A DNA stretch of 64,000 nucleotides, from contig NZ_JAFEUS010000002.1 of the NCBI RefSeq assembly GCF_027853335.1, positions 558,001 to 622,000 of the forward strand. Direction: 5' to 3'. Positions 18,141 through 26,596 of this stretch are shown here, piece after piece. The DNA is from Leucobacter sp. UCMA 4100. GTDB taxonomy: Bacteria; Actinomycetota; Actinomycetes; Actinomycetales; Microbacteriaceae. Positions within the stretch are counted from its first letter, which is position 1. Each line of letters opens with the position of its first letter. A program made the translations under genes and the position numbers. The notes under the pieces are model-generated. The model saw only the letters and a list, made by a program, of their open reading frames with translations, did no database searches and was not told where the DNA came from.

Positions 18141-18235
18141 AGCAGCCAAAACAGCCCCCACTGCTCTCCCCTTTTCCATCTCAGAGCTTCTTGAGCAAAG
18201 CCCTTCGAAGATTAAGAGAGCGTGGTGAAACAAAT

Positions 18236-18274
18236 GTGACGCGGTTCGAGAAAATATTTTTCGAACCGCGTCAC
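18236..18274. terminator. 39-base near-perfect palindrome between the sigma-fusion and pilin genes
   Basis: Arms 18236-18249 and 18261-18274 are perfect 14-base complements (GTGACGCGGTTCGA). The AT-rich centre continues the pairing, leaving about three unpaired bases. It sits 29 bases past the sigma-fusion stop and could terminate that transcript. It could also be an operator for the pilin promoter. The rest of the 323-base gap holds only the GGGAATAC pair and the pilin ribosome site. Confidence 0.6.
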
Positions 18275-18303
18275 GAACACACCGGGCGAGACCGCGTGGG
18301 GCG

Positions 18304-20049
18304 TCAGGTGGTGCTCTTTCGCTGTCGCTTCGTCACGAAAACGCCACCCGCGGCAACGAGCAGCAAGCCGCAAGCGAGCGTGATCCACAGCCCCGTGCTT
18401 CCGGTCATCGAAAGCAACCCGGGCTTGGCCTTGTTCGTGATGGTTTTTGGTGCCCCGCCGGTCTCGGCCGAGGTCTGCCCGATGATCATTTCGGTTCGCG
18501 CTGCGGTTCCCTCTGGCAGCTCGTACCCCTTCGGCGCGACGATCTCTTCGAGCACATAGCAGCGCTGCGAAAGACCATTCGTGTATGTGCCACCGTTCAG
18601 CTCATCATCGCCGACCCACAGGCCTGGCACCTCAACGAGCCCGTTCTCGCCCGAGTGAACGTGATACTCCGATCCATCATCGGCAGTCACGATGGTGAGG
18701 TCATCGTCGAGCCTGCACTCGGCAGTCTTCTCACTCGAGAGCACCCGAAACACCGCTCCTTCAAGACCCTTGCCGGGATGCTCTGCATCAACCTTGATAA
18801 AGCTCGCCGAGCCCCAACGGGTTCGCACCTCGTTCGTCTTAGCGCCCGGGGTGCCGTCGCCGTCAAGGTCAAGATCATTCACGTTGACCTCGGCCTCGTT
18901 CGCGAACTCGGTGTAGCCAAAGGGAGTTTCCAAGACCTGGTCTTGGCCCATCGATCCGCCCCCGCCCGGGTTTCGCTCGCTTCTTTCGCCAGGAGTTGTT
19001 GACTCGCCGTTCTGGGGTTGCGGGGCATCGGCCGCACCGTCGCCGCGACTTTCGCCGTCTGCGGGTGGCTGCTCACCGTCATCGGCGCGAAGGTCAGATG
19101 TACCCTGCTCAGCTTCACCGACGGAGGGCTTGTCTGGAGTTTCGGTCACCGAAACCGGTTTCTTCGGCTCGATCACGGTGTCGCCACCGAGCGGGCCCAT
19201 CACGCCGGCGACAACAGCGACAGCACCCGCGACCGTCACGGTCACCGCAACCGCCGAAGCAATTGCCGCCTTGCGCCTTCCGGCCTTGTCCAGGGTCAGC
19301 ACGCCCGCGCTCACCATGCCGATAATGCTTGCCTGCTCAGCGAAGCTCTTCCAGCGCGTGCTGCACTGGGCGCAACTGTGCAGGTGCATCTCGGCTTCGG
19401 CACGTCGCTTGCTCTTCTTGCGGCCCCACCGAATCTCGTTAAAGTCAGCAACGCACGCCGCGCAATCTGCGTCAAGGCCTCGTGGCGGGTGCATCTTCGT
19501 GAGCCAGGACTTCTTGAGGCCCTCCCTGGCACGTTTCAGGAGTACCGAGGTCGAGTTTGGCGACATATCGAGTTCGAGGGCAACGTCTTGCACCGGTCTT
19601 CCGGCGACATCGACCTCGAGAATCACCCGTTTCCAGCGCAGCGGCAAATCTTCGAGCGCCGCGAGCGCTGCGGTGCGCTGCTCGGCTTCTGAAAGTTGCT
19701 CGTCGCCCGCAACGATGAGCGGATCGAAGCGATCCTCATCGTGAGCGGTGCCCTCGCGCTTACCGGTTTCCCAGTAACGCCCGAGCTGTGTGTTGATCGT
19801 CTTGTAAAGGTACCCGCCGAACGAGTCGGTGGGGCCATTGCCCTGCAACAGGCTCTGATAGACCGCGTCAAAGGCATCGGCCACCGCGTCTTCAGCGTGC
19901 ACCGGATCTTTGCGGCGCGCCCAGGAGAGAGCCATGCCGTGGTATCTCTGCCAGAGGGTGGCCAGGGGCCACGCTTCTCCACGACGAATAGTGTCGCAGA
20001 GCTCTTGGTCTGAGATAGGCTGCTCTTCCAATTCCCCTTGGTGTCCCAT
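18304..20049 (-). CDS. ECF sigma factor fused to zinc-finger anti-sigma segment, TM helix and pilin-like ectodomain
   Basis: About 581 residues in one uninterrupted frame. Sigma region 2 lies at about 30-92 (AEDAVADAFDAVYQSLLQ) and region 4 at about 125-178 (LEDLPLRWKRVILEV, then DVALELDMSPNSTSVLLKRAREGL). A zf-HC2-like segment follows: C196-x2-C199, then H222-x3-C226-x2-C229. A TM helix spans about 261-285, then an acidic Pro/Gly/Ser linker to about 376. The ectodomain (378-540) parallels the neighbouring pilin's D2 end and D3, with VNVNDLDLDGDG, GKGLEGA, VPGLW, GDDEL, RCYVL and E-box EEIVAPKGYELP. LSMTG (546-550), a hydrophobic helix and a basic tail end it. The start is uncertain: TAGTAT is seven bases before GTG 20052 and ATG 20049. 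Confidence 0.88.
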   Translation of the reverse strand: MGHQGELEEQPISDQELCDTIRRGEAWPLATLWQRYHGMALSWARRKDPVHAEDAVADAFDAVYQSLLQGNGPTDSFGGYLYKTINTQLGRYWETGKREGTAHDEDRFDPLIVAGDEQLSEAEQRTAALAALEDLPLRWKRVILEVDVAGRPVQDVALELDMSPNSTSVLLKRAREGLKKSWLTKMHPPRGLDADCAACVADFNEIRWGRKKSKRRAEAEMHLHSCAQCSTRWKSFAEQASIIGMVSAGVLTLDKAGRRKAAIASAVAVTVTVAGAVAVVAGVMGPLGGDTVIEPKKPVSVTETPDKPSVGEAEQGTSDLRADDGEQPPADGESRGDGAADAPQPQNGESTTPGERSERNPGGGGSMGQDQVLETPFGYTEFANEAEVNVNDLDLDGDGTPGAKTNEVRTRWGSASFIKVDAEHPGKGLEGAVFRVLSSEKTAECRLDDDLTIVTADDGSEYHVHSGENGLVEVPGLWVGDDELNGGTYTNGLSQRCYVLEEIVAPKGYELPEGTAARTEMIIGQTSAETGGAPKTITNKAKPGLLSMTGSTGLWITLACGLLLVAAGGVFVTKRQRKSTT

Positions 20050-20218
20050 CACAACGCACATACTAGCAGCGGTTTTTTGATTCCTTTTGCCCAAAAGGCA
20101 CGCCCATAACGCGCTGTTCAAGCCAGATTGCGGCTACCTGAGAGTCATACACTCACAGCGATTTACCAGATTGAGCGACGGTCGTAGCGCAGCTGAACCG
20201 GCCGTGTCGTGCGAGATT

Positions 20219-21010
20219 TTACTCGACCGGAGCGATCACTAACCTCGGCTGTGCATACTGCAGCGACTGGTGGGTGTCACGCGGCGTTGAAAAGGTAAAC
20301 GAGAAGTGATCCCGCCGATAGAGTGAGCGCACCGAGACAACTGCGAGCCCAAGCTGGTCGCGCACGCACCCGCTCATGGCGAAGGCCGCGCTGCCTTTCT
20401 TCTCTCCCAGCAGGGCTGCTTGCGAATCGTCGAGATCGGCGATGTCAAGCGAGAATTGGCCCAGCGTGAGCTGCACTCCAAACACCGCTTCGAGAGTGTC
20501 ATAGATCGAACGGTCTTCGAGATTGAGGTCGCGCAAACCAGCGAATCTTGGAAACGGAAGGAGGAGGTGTTCGAGCGCAATCGGTTCGCCGTCTGCCTGC
20601 CGCACTCGGGTGATTGAAAGCAACTGCTGCACCAGGTCACCAAAAACAGTGCCGTGCTCTTGAGCACTCGCGTCAACGACCTCGACGCCGATGACTTGTG
20701 AACTCGGCACCCTGCCGCTGGCACGAATTTGCGCCGAGAAGCCGAGGAGTTCTCGGGCGGCATACACCAGCCGGCGCGAAGAAACGAAGGTTCCCCTGCC
20801 AGCGGTTCGGTCAACGAGCCCCTCGGCCGCGAGCCGCGCGATCGCCTGGCGCACGGTTCCCCGGCTCACACCATACTGACTCGCAAGTTCGAGCTCCGGG
20901 GGCAACTGCTCGCCCTCGGCGAAGCGCCCGCTCGTGATCTGCTCACTGAGCTGTGCATATAGGTGCTCGTGAAGCGGGGTGCGCTTCAGCCCCGTTGCTG
21001 CCTGGTTCAT
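20219..21010 (-). CDS. GntR family regulator, HutC subfamily (UTRA domain)
   Basis: The 263-residue protein has a winged-helix domain at residues 10-80 (GRFAEGEQLPPELELASQYGVSRGTVRQAIARLAAEGLVDR) and a UTRA effector domain at about 95-250. HutC-type regulators bind small effectors and repress transport or catabolic genes. The ATG overlaps the hisC stop (ATGA), so it is the last gene of hisD-hisC-gntR and is likely autoregulated with them. A GTATAGAC site in the hisD promoter fits the HutC operator consensus GTnTAnAC. Confidence 0.9.
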   Translation of the reverse strand: MNQAATGLKRTPLHEHLYAQLSEQITSGRFAEGEQLPPELELASQYGVSRGTVRQAIARLAAEGLVDRTAGRGTFVSSRRLVYAARELLGFSAQIRASGRVPSSQVIGVEVVDASAQEHGTVFGDLVQQLLSITRVRQADGEPIALEHLLLPFPRFAGLRDLNLEDRSIYDTLEAVFGVQLTLGQFSLDIADLDDSQAALLGEKKGSAAFAMSGCVRDQLGLAVVSVRSLYRRDHFSFTFSTPRDTHQSLQYAQPRLVIAPVE

Positions 21011-22113
21011 TGCCCCGTTCCTCCCAGGGTGTCACCCATGACCTCTTCGAGCGCATCGAGAAAGCGGGTGGTCTCTTGTTCGGTCCCTGCCGTGACCCTA
21101 AGGTGACCGCCGAGCCCCACATCGCGAATGAGCACACCACGGTCGAGCAAGCGCTGCCACACCTCGTGACCGTCACTACCCGGGGTTCGAAAGAGTACGA
21201 AGTTTGCGTCGCTATCGGCGACGTTCACGCCCCGGTCGCGCAGGGTTGCAACAATGCGATCGCGCTGCACTTTCACGGCTTCAACACCCGCGAGCAACGA
21301 AGCCCGGTGCTCAAGTGCGGCGAGGGCAACCGCCTGCGTAATGGATGAGAGATGGTACGGCAGCCTCGTGAGCAGCACGGCCTCGATGACCCTGCGGTCG
21401 GCCGCGAGATAGCCGACCCTGGCCCCCGCGAGCCCAAATGCCTTTGACATGGTTCGCGATACGACGAGGCGGGGTCGAGACTCGATGAGTGGCAGGAGCG
21501 ATGGCGTGTGCGAAAACTCGACGTAAGCTTCATCGAGCACGATGAGCGCATCGGTCGCGTCGTGAATGGCAAGAACCGTCTCGGGATCCAGCGAGCCCCC
21601 GGTGGGGTTATTGGGGGTGCACAAGAAGATCACCGAGGGTTCTACCCGCTCGATCGCCGCGAGCGCATCGTCCAGCGAAATGCCAAAATCAGGACCGCGG
21701 TCAATGGCTTCATAGGTGGCGCCGGTTGCCTCGACGAGGGTTCGGTGCATCGAATAGCTCGGCTCAAACCCGAGCACGGTGCGGCCAGGCCCCGCAAAAG
21801 CCATGAGGAGCTGTTGCAGCACTTCGTTCGAGCCGTTGGCCGCCCAGAGGCTCGATACGGGCAGCGTCACCCCCGTCGTCTCTGCAAGGTATCCTGCGAG
21901 GTGCTCCCGCAAGAGTGTGGCGTCGCGGTCTGGATACCGGTTCGCACCGCGTGCGGCTGCGGCAACGGCTGTCGCAATATCGGCGACGAGCGCATCGCTC
22001 AGCGCAAAGGGGCTCTCGTTCGTATTGAGCCTCACTGGAACATCAATTTGCGGGGCGCCGTAGGGCTCCTTGCCTTGCAAACGTTCCTGAAGGGGTGGCA
22101 AGATCTGGCTCAT
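21007..22113 (-). CDS. hisC: Histidinol-phosphate aminotransferase
   Basis: The 368-residue fold-type I PLP enzyme has the HisC N-terminus [19 protein letters not shown], the [14 protein letters not shown] helix, [17 protein letters not shown] and the PLP-lysine region [16 protein letters not shown]. It converts imidazole-acetol phosphate plus glutamate to histidinol phosphate. It overlaps hisD upstream and gntR downstream by four bases each, which indicates tight translational coupling. A related role in aromatic amino-acid transamination is possible for this family. Confidence 0.93.
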   Translation of the reverse strand: MSQILPPLQERLQGKEPYGAPQIDVPVRLNTNESPFALSDALVADIATAVAAAARGANRYPDRDATLLREHLAGYLAETTGVTLPVSSLWAANGSNEVLQQLLMAFAGPGRTVLGFEPSYSMHRTLVEATGATYEAIDRGPDFGISLDDALAAIERVEPSVIFLCTPNNPTGGSLDPETVLAIHDATDALIVLDEAYVEFSHTPSLLPLIESRPRLVVSRTMSKAFGLAGARVGYLAADRRVIEAVLLTRLPYHLSSITQAVALAALEHRASLLAGVEAVKVQRDRIVATLRDRGVNVADSDANFVLFRTPGSDGHEVWQRLLDRGVLIRDVGLGGHLRVTAGTEQETTRFLDALEEVMGDTLGGTGQ

Positions 22114-23426
22114 GCCGCGCCTCCTGCGACACGCACCTGTACCGCAGCGACGTGCGCATGCAGCTTCTCGGCGCCGCCGATCGCCGCAATATGATCGGCA
22201 ACCTCGGTGAGCGCCCGCTGGTCGTAGTTCACCACGTGAATGCCCTTCACAAAGCTCTGCACCGAAAGCCCCGAACTGTGCCGGGCCGTGCCACCAGTGG
22301 GCAAGACGTGATTCGAACCGGCGAGGTAGTCACCGAGGCTCACTGGCGAGTACGGCCCGATGAACACGGCTCCAGCGTTGCGCACGCGCGCCGCATCGCG
22401 CTCTGCATCACGAGTGATGACCTCGAGGTGTTCTGGTGCCCAGTGGTTCACCGCAGCGAGCCCTACGTCAATCGAATCGACAAGCACGAGCGCTGACTGG
22501 TCGCGAAGCGCCACAACAATGCGCTCACGATTTTCGGCGGTTTGCGCCTGGCGAACCATCTCGTGCGCGACGGCTTCGGCGAGCGCTTCAGAGTCAGTGA
22601 CGAGCAGCGCAGCAGCTCGCGGATCATGCTCAGCCTGCGAGAGCAGGTCTGCAGCGACGTGCTGAGCGTTGGCTGAGTCGTCAGCCAACACGGCGATCTC
22701 GGTCGGCCCAGCCTCAGAGTCGATGCCGATGACACCCTTCAGAAGACGCTTAGCCGCAGCAACAAAAACGTTGCCGGGGCCGGTCACGAGATCAACCGGG
22801 TCGATCTCGTCGGTTCCGTACGCGAAGGCGGCAATCGCTTGGGCACCACCAACGGCGTGCACCTCATCGACACCGAGAAGCTCACACGCGGCGAGCACGA
22901 CCGGGTGCGGCAAGCCAGTGTCACGTTGCGGCGGAGAGGCGACGGTGAGCGAGCGCACCCCGGCAACCTGTGCGGGTATGACGTTCATCACGACGCTGCT
23001 CGGGTAGGCGGTCAAACCGCCCGGCACGTATAGCCCAACTCGGTCTACCGCGACCCACCGCTCGGTCACGGTCGCCCCGTCGGCAACCTGCACCGTCACG
23101 TCGTTGGGCCGTTGCGCCTCGTGCACAATCCTGGCACGGCGTACTGACTCGGTCAGCGCTTCACGCACGGCGGGATCAAGCGCCTCGAGCGCCTCGGCGA
23201 GCGCCGCCGCTGGCACCCTTGTGCGGGGCACATCGACACCGTCGAAACGCTTGGTGATCTCACGAACCGCAACGCCGCCACGATCACGCACATCGTCGCA
23301 TACCGGGCGCACGGTCTCGGCTGCGTCTTCAACGCTCAGTTCAGCTCGTGGGAGCGTTGAAAAATCTGGCTGAGGGACCCCTCGGTAGTCGATGCGTCGT
23401 ATGTCGTCATAGTGCAAAGCGTTCAT
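22110..23426 (-). CDS. hisD: Histidinol dehydrogenase
   Basis: The 438-residue protein catalyses the last two oxidations of histidine synthesis. Hallmarks are [65 protein letters not shown] (zinc-ligand region), NHWAPEHLE and [24 protein letters not shown] chose ATG 23426 (MNALHYDD) because GGGAG precedes it; the frame stays open to 23498 without a ribosome site. hisD and hisC here lack the usual hisB neighbour. The promoter carries a TATACT -10 overlapped by a HutC-like GTATAGAC site. Confidence 0.94.
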   Translation of the reverse strand: MNALHYDDIRRIDYRGVPQPDFSTLPRAELSVEDAAETVRPVCDDVRDRGGVAVREITKRFDGVDVPRTRVPAAALAEALEALDPAVREALTESVRRARIVHEAQRPNDVTVQVADGATVTERWVAVDRVGLYVPGGLTAYPSSVVMNVIPAQVAGVRSLTVASPPQRDTGLPHPVVLAACELLGVDEVHAVGGAQAIAAFAYGTDEIDPVDLVTGPGNVFVAAAKRLLKGVIGIDSEAGPTEIAVLADDSANAQHVAADLLSQAEHDPRAAALLVTDSEALAEAVAHEMVRQAQTAENRERIVVALRDQSALVLVDSIDVGLAAVNHWAPEHLEVITRDAERDAARVRNAGAVFIGPYSPVSLGDYLAGSNHVLPTGGTARHSSGLSVQSFVKGIHVVNYDQRALTEVADHIAAIGGAEKLHAHVAAVQVRVAGGAA

Positions 23427-23452
23427 CGTGTCTCCCATAGCGCGGTATCTGC

Positions 23453-23491
23453 CAATGAGACAGTAACACTCATTGCCTGAAAAGTATAGAC
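23453..23491 (-). promoter_or_regulatory. hisD promoter/operator region
   Basis: Two elements are visible. CAATGAG (23453-23459) and CTCATTG (23469-23475) form a 7-base inverted repeat with a 9-base spacer. GTATAGAC (23484-23491) matches GTnTAnAC of HutC-type GntR regulators and overlaps a TATACT hexamer on the minus strand (23483-23488). The regulator encoded in the same operon is the natural candidate to bind here. Confidence 0.55.
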
Positions 23492-23524
23492 AATTCAAAC
23501 ATTAACCCTTGACGCTACGTTTGT

Positions 23525-23547
23525 CATACTACTCGTGACGTAGTATG
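23525..23547 (+). promoter_or_regulatory. Probable PadR operator
   Basis: CATACTAC and GTAGTATG are perfect 8-base inverted arms with a 7-base spacer. The site is 31 bases upstream of the padR start and downstream of TTGACG, placing it over the core promoter. PadR regulators usually repress their own operon. Confidence 0.6.
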
Positions 23548-23578
23548 TTTGCAGTAGCATGCAATTGAAAGGAGTCAC

Positions 23579-23911
23579 ATGATCAGCGCCGATGCCATTC
23601 GCGGCTACGTCGACCTCATGGTCCTCTCCCTCCTCCGCTCGGGTCCCTCGTATGCATACGAACTCGCCCAACGCATCACTGCAGTGAGCGGCGAGATGTA
23701 CACGATCAAACAAACCACGCTCTATTCGGCAGTGAAGCGGCTCGAAGCATCAGGCTTTGTCAGCTCCTCAGCCGGCGTCTCGCCGAGCGGCAAACCTCGC
23801 ACCTACTACCAGCTCACCGAATCGGGCCTCGCGCACTACGCGCTCAAGGTCGCCGAGTGGCAGAGCACCAAAATCGTTGTCGACAAATTCATTGAAGGAG
23901 CCCCACAGTGA
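23579..23911 (+). CDS. PadR family transcriptional regulator
   Basis: The 110-residue winged-helix protein is typical of the short PadR-s2 class: VLSLLRSGPSYAYELAQRI, then MYTIKQTTLYSAVKRLEASGFVSS and KPRTYYQLTESG, with a C-terminal dimerisation helix. The ribosome site is AAGGAG. Its stop overlaps the GTG of the next membrane-protein gene by four bases, a common PadR/membrane-protein pairing in Actinobacteria and Firmicutes. Ligand unknown; such pairs often respond to membrane-active or phenolic compounds. Confidence 0.92.
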   Translation: MISADAIRGYVDLMVLSLLRSGPSYAYELAQRITAVSGEMYTIKQTTLYSAVKRLEASGFVSSSAGVSPSGKPRTYYQLTESGLAHYALKVAEWQSTKIVVDKFIEGAPQ

Positions 23912-24978
23912 ACGTCATCATTGCCTACCTCGAGACTATGTTCAGCACCTACCCACAAACTCCGCGGCTACTCGAGGCCAAGCTCGAACTCCGCGCCATG
24001 ATGGAAGATGCCTACGCAGGGCTCATCGCCGAAGGGCACTCTGAAAACGAGGCCGTTGGCCAGGTCATTCGCGATTTTGGCAACCTCGAAGAAATTGCGC
24101 CAGTGCTTGGCATCTCAACCGACATCGGGTCACCCGCGAGCCCCAGCCCCGAGCCCCACCCACAGCCCCAACCCCAGCCCGCAGCCTGGCAGGGCCCTCG
24201 AAACACTCCAGTCACGCTTGAAGAGGCGAAAGGGTACGCGCAGGCCCAAAACGCCATTCGCTTTCGGGTCAGCACTGCCGTCGCACTCTTCGTACTCTCG
24301 CCCATCGCCATCATCACGCTCCCCGCAGCAGCCGAGGCAAACGTCTTTGCGAGCCTTTCGCCGAGTGCAGCAACATTCGCGGGCATCCTGACGCTTCTCG
24401 CATTCGTCGCGATCGGAGTCGTGATGATCGTCACGACTTCACGGGAGACCGAACCGTACCGACGCATTCGCGAGCATCACTTCTCACCGAGCCACGAGGT
24501 CGCTGTCTGGTCACAGAGCCTCGCGAAACAGCACGAGGGTGGTCGCATCAGAGCACTCCAGATCGCCATCACGCTGTGGATCCTTTCGCCCGTTCCAGTC
24601 ATTGCTGCTGCGCTACTCATCGAGGAGTCACCACAGAAGAGTTTCTGGGTTGTTCTTGCCGTGGCAGCCCTGTTGTGTTTCGTCGCCGCCGGCCTCGCCG
24701 TACTGATTCCCTCAGCATGGGCACACTCAGTCGCAGAGACACTGAGTCGGGGTACTGAATTTGCCCGAGCGACCGAGCCTGAAGAGGCCGAGCGCGGCAT
24801 CACCGGTGTCGTTGCCGCTTTCTACTGGCCGCTGCTCACCGCGATTTTCCTCGCTTGGGGTTTCATCGGCAGCGCTTGGCATATTGCATGGGTCATTTGG
24901 CCCATCGGTGCTGTGCTTTTTGGGGCTATCGCCGCGGGCACCGGTGCGATTGACGGCTACCGCAAATCCCGCCGCTGA
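23908..24978 (+). CDS. Membrane protein with N-terminal permease-prefix/DUF1700-like domain, partner of PadR
   Basis: The 356-residue protein starts at GTG, overlapping padR. Residues 1-70 form a helical domain (LEAKLELRAMMEDAYAGLIAEGHSENEAVGQVIRDFG) like those in DUF1700 and permease-prefix proteins. A Pro/Gln linker follows at about 75-95, then six or seven TM helices. In similar pairs the soluble domain is thought to couple envelope state to the PadR regulator. No enzymatic motif is visible. Confidence 0.75.
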   Translation: MNVIIAYLETMFSTYPQTPRLLEAKLELRAMMEDAYAGLIAEGHSENEAVGQVIRDFGNLEEIAPVLGISTDIGSPASPSPEPHPQPQPQPAAWQGPRNTPVTLEEAKGYAQAQNAIRFRVSTAVALFVLSPIAIITLPAAAEANVFASLSPSAATFAGILTLLAFVAIGVVMIVTTSRETEPYRRIREHHFSPSHEVAVWSQSLAKQHEGGRIRALQIAITLWILSPVPVIAAALLIEESPQKSFWVVLAVAALLCFVAAGLAVLIPSAWAHSVAETLSRGTEFARATEPEEAERGITGVVAAFYWPLLTAIFLAWGFIGSAWHIAWVIWPIGAVLFGAIAAGTGAIDGYRKSRR

Positions 24979-25049
24979 ACATCATTGGTCGCGAAAACAA
25001 CCGCTTGCCACTAGCGGTATCATCTACCTCGGTCTAGCATTGCCTTACT

Positions 25050-26021
25050 ATGAAAAAAATGAGGATTGGGGCCTCCGTCGTCGCAACCGCCTTTTTTGGC
25101 GGATCGGTACTGCTCGGCAGTACTGCGGCTCACGCTGAGGTAGGGGATACGGTTTGTCATTACTGGGGAAACGGCGACGTGTACAACGTGCTCGTCACCC
25201 AGGCCAGTGAGCGCAGCTACGAGGTGACGGTGAGTGACTTCAAGTCGTTTGCTTCACCGAGCAATAAGGGCAACTACTTCGTACCGCTGCCACTTGAGCC
25301 CGAGAACTTGCGACTCGCCACCAACACCGTGACGCTCAACCCGGCGCTCAGTGTTTCTGACCTTTCGATCTCACAGTCGGTCGCGACAGAACCCGACGAT
25401 GACGGCGTTTCAGTCGTCATCACAGAGTACCTCAAGAAGGAGTCGGCGCCTTGGGAGAGCGCAAAGATCGACGAGAACACGGGTAACATCGTGTGGCTGC
25501 AAGATCTCGACGCGCGTTCAGACGCCTCAGGTGTGCAGGTCAAGCCCGATGACTACCTTTTGCCGATGTTCAGCGGTGACGACTCAGTGGGCGTGCTGCA
25601 GTTCACCGTCACGCTTCCTGATACCGCCGAGGGCGAAGTCGCCCTCTTCGAGAGCTTCAGCTCGACGTACACAAGCGGCAAGTTCTCGGTCAACTCCGAA
25701 ACCTGGGAGGCCGATGCCGAGCTCACGGACACTGTCGCAGGCTGTTCAGTCACGCTGCCGGCCATCCCGGATCCAGAGCCTGAGCCCAAGCCCGACCCGG
25801 AGCCAAAGCCGGACCCTGAGCCCAAGCCAGACCCAGAGCCCGCGCCCAAGCCGGAGCCAGCGCCAAAACCCGAGCCTGCACCAAAGCCCGCGCCCAAGGA
25901 GCAGCTCGCTCAGACAGGCGGCGCAGATGCCACCGCCCTGATCGCCGCCGCTGGCGCGCTCCTGGCAACCGGAGCAGGGGTCACGCTCTACGGCGTTCGC
26001 CGCAAGGCAGCCCACCGCTAA
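25050..26021 (+). CDS. Secreted cell-wall-anchored protein with Pro/Glu/Lys repeat stalk (LAQTG)
   Basis: The 323-residue protein has a signal peptide (cleavage near AHAEV), then a unique beta-rich domain to about residue 235 containing two cysteines (one in DTVCHYWG, one in AGCSVTL) that could form a disulfide. A PEPKPD/PAPKPEP stalk covers about 240-285. The end is LAQTGG, a hydrophobic helix and RRK, an LAxTG sorting signal. The N-terminal domain is not recognised. The stalk probably spans the peptidoglycan. TAGCAT ten bases before the ATG may be the -10 element. Confidence 0.85.
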   Translation: MKKMRIGASVVATAFFGGSVLLGSTAAHAEVGDTVCHYWGNGDVYNVLVTQASERSYEVTVSDFKSFASPSNKGNYFVPLPLEPENLRLATNTVTLNPALSVSDLSISQSVATEPDDDGVSVVITEYLKKESAPWESAKIDENTGNIVWLQDLDARSDASGVQVKPDDYLLPMFSGDDSVGVLQFTVTLPDTAEGEVALFESFSSTYTSGKFSVNSETWEADAELTDTVAGCSVTLPAIPDPEPEPKPDPEPKPDPEPKPDPEPAPKPEPAPKPEPAPKPAPKEQLAQTGGADATALIAAAGALLATGAGVTLYGVRRKAAHR

Positions 26022-26039
26022 GCTCGGCACTCTCACGAT

Positions 26040-26084
26040 CAGTGGAGGTCTCGCACCGTATGGCACGATGCGAGACCTCCACTG
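26040..26084. terminator. Bidirectional terminator hairpin
   Basis: A perfect 16-bp stem (26040-26055 with 26069-26084) lies between the LAQTG gene and the convergent FBP gene. It lacks a strong T-run on either side. Confidence 0.75.
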
Positions 26085-26086
26085 TG

Positions 26087-26596
26087 TTATCGGCCGGTCA
26101 CGAGCATCTCGGCGAAGCCATCGGCCCGTAGGCGCATGTTTTCAATACGCAGTTCGCGAGCCGCGGCAACGTCATACCCCTCATATGCGGGAGGCGGATC
26201 ATTGCGCACGTTTTTCGAGCACTGAAAATCACGGCAGATGAGGGTTCCGACGGTGTTGCCCCTACGCCCGGCGTCGCCAACGCGCTTCGCGGCCCAGAAC
26301 ACCACCTCGTTGGGCAGCCGAACGTCCTGGCACCAGTTGCACATGGCGCGTGACCGAGGTGAAGCCTCGGCTTGTTTGAGCATGACGCCGATCGGCGGCT
26401 CGCTCGCATCAATCCTCGGCACGACCACGTATGCCCTGCGGGCAAACTTTGGGTCACGCCAGCCAAGGTAGTCGAGCTTTTGCCAATCGGTGTCGCTGAG
26501 CGTCTCGAAGGAGGGAGCAAGCGAGAGGTCTTTAACCTCTTTGCGCGAGGCATTCACGAATGATGCACGAATGAGCGTTTCTGTGAGTGGTTGCAT
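26087..26596 (-). CDS. FBP-domain (treble-clef zinc finger) protein
   Basis: The 169-residue protein begins MQPLTETLIRASFVNASRKE, the usual start of this actinobacterial family. Residues about 80-150 carry CNWC and CRDFQC cysteine pairs forming a treble-clef zinc site, as in the C-terminal domain of EF-G-binding FusB/FBP proteins. FusB-type proteins rescue EF-G from fusidic acid, but the role of these short actinobacterial versions is unproven. The frame stays open upstream to 26725, where a TAG separates it from a tiny leaderless ORF. Confidence 0.8.
   Translation of the reverse strand: MQPLTETLIRASFVNASRKEVKDLSLAPSFETLSDTDWQKLDYLGWRDPKFARRAYVVVPRIDASEPPIGVMLKQAEASPRSRAMCNWCQDVRLPNEVVFWAAKRVGDAGRRGNTVGTLICRDFQCSKNVRNDPPPAYEGYDVAAARELRIENMRLRADGFAEMLVTGR

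Noticed and set aside
17499-18194. 231-codon Pro/His/Gln/Thr-rich plus-strand frame
   Set aside because: It arises from the T/G-ending codons of the pilin read antisense. Composition is implausible and no start signal is present.
25764-25900. Repetitive DNA considered as a CRISPR or independent repeat element
   Set aside because: It is the in-frame coding sequence of the Pro/Glu/Lys stalk of the LAQTG protein.
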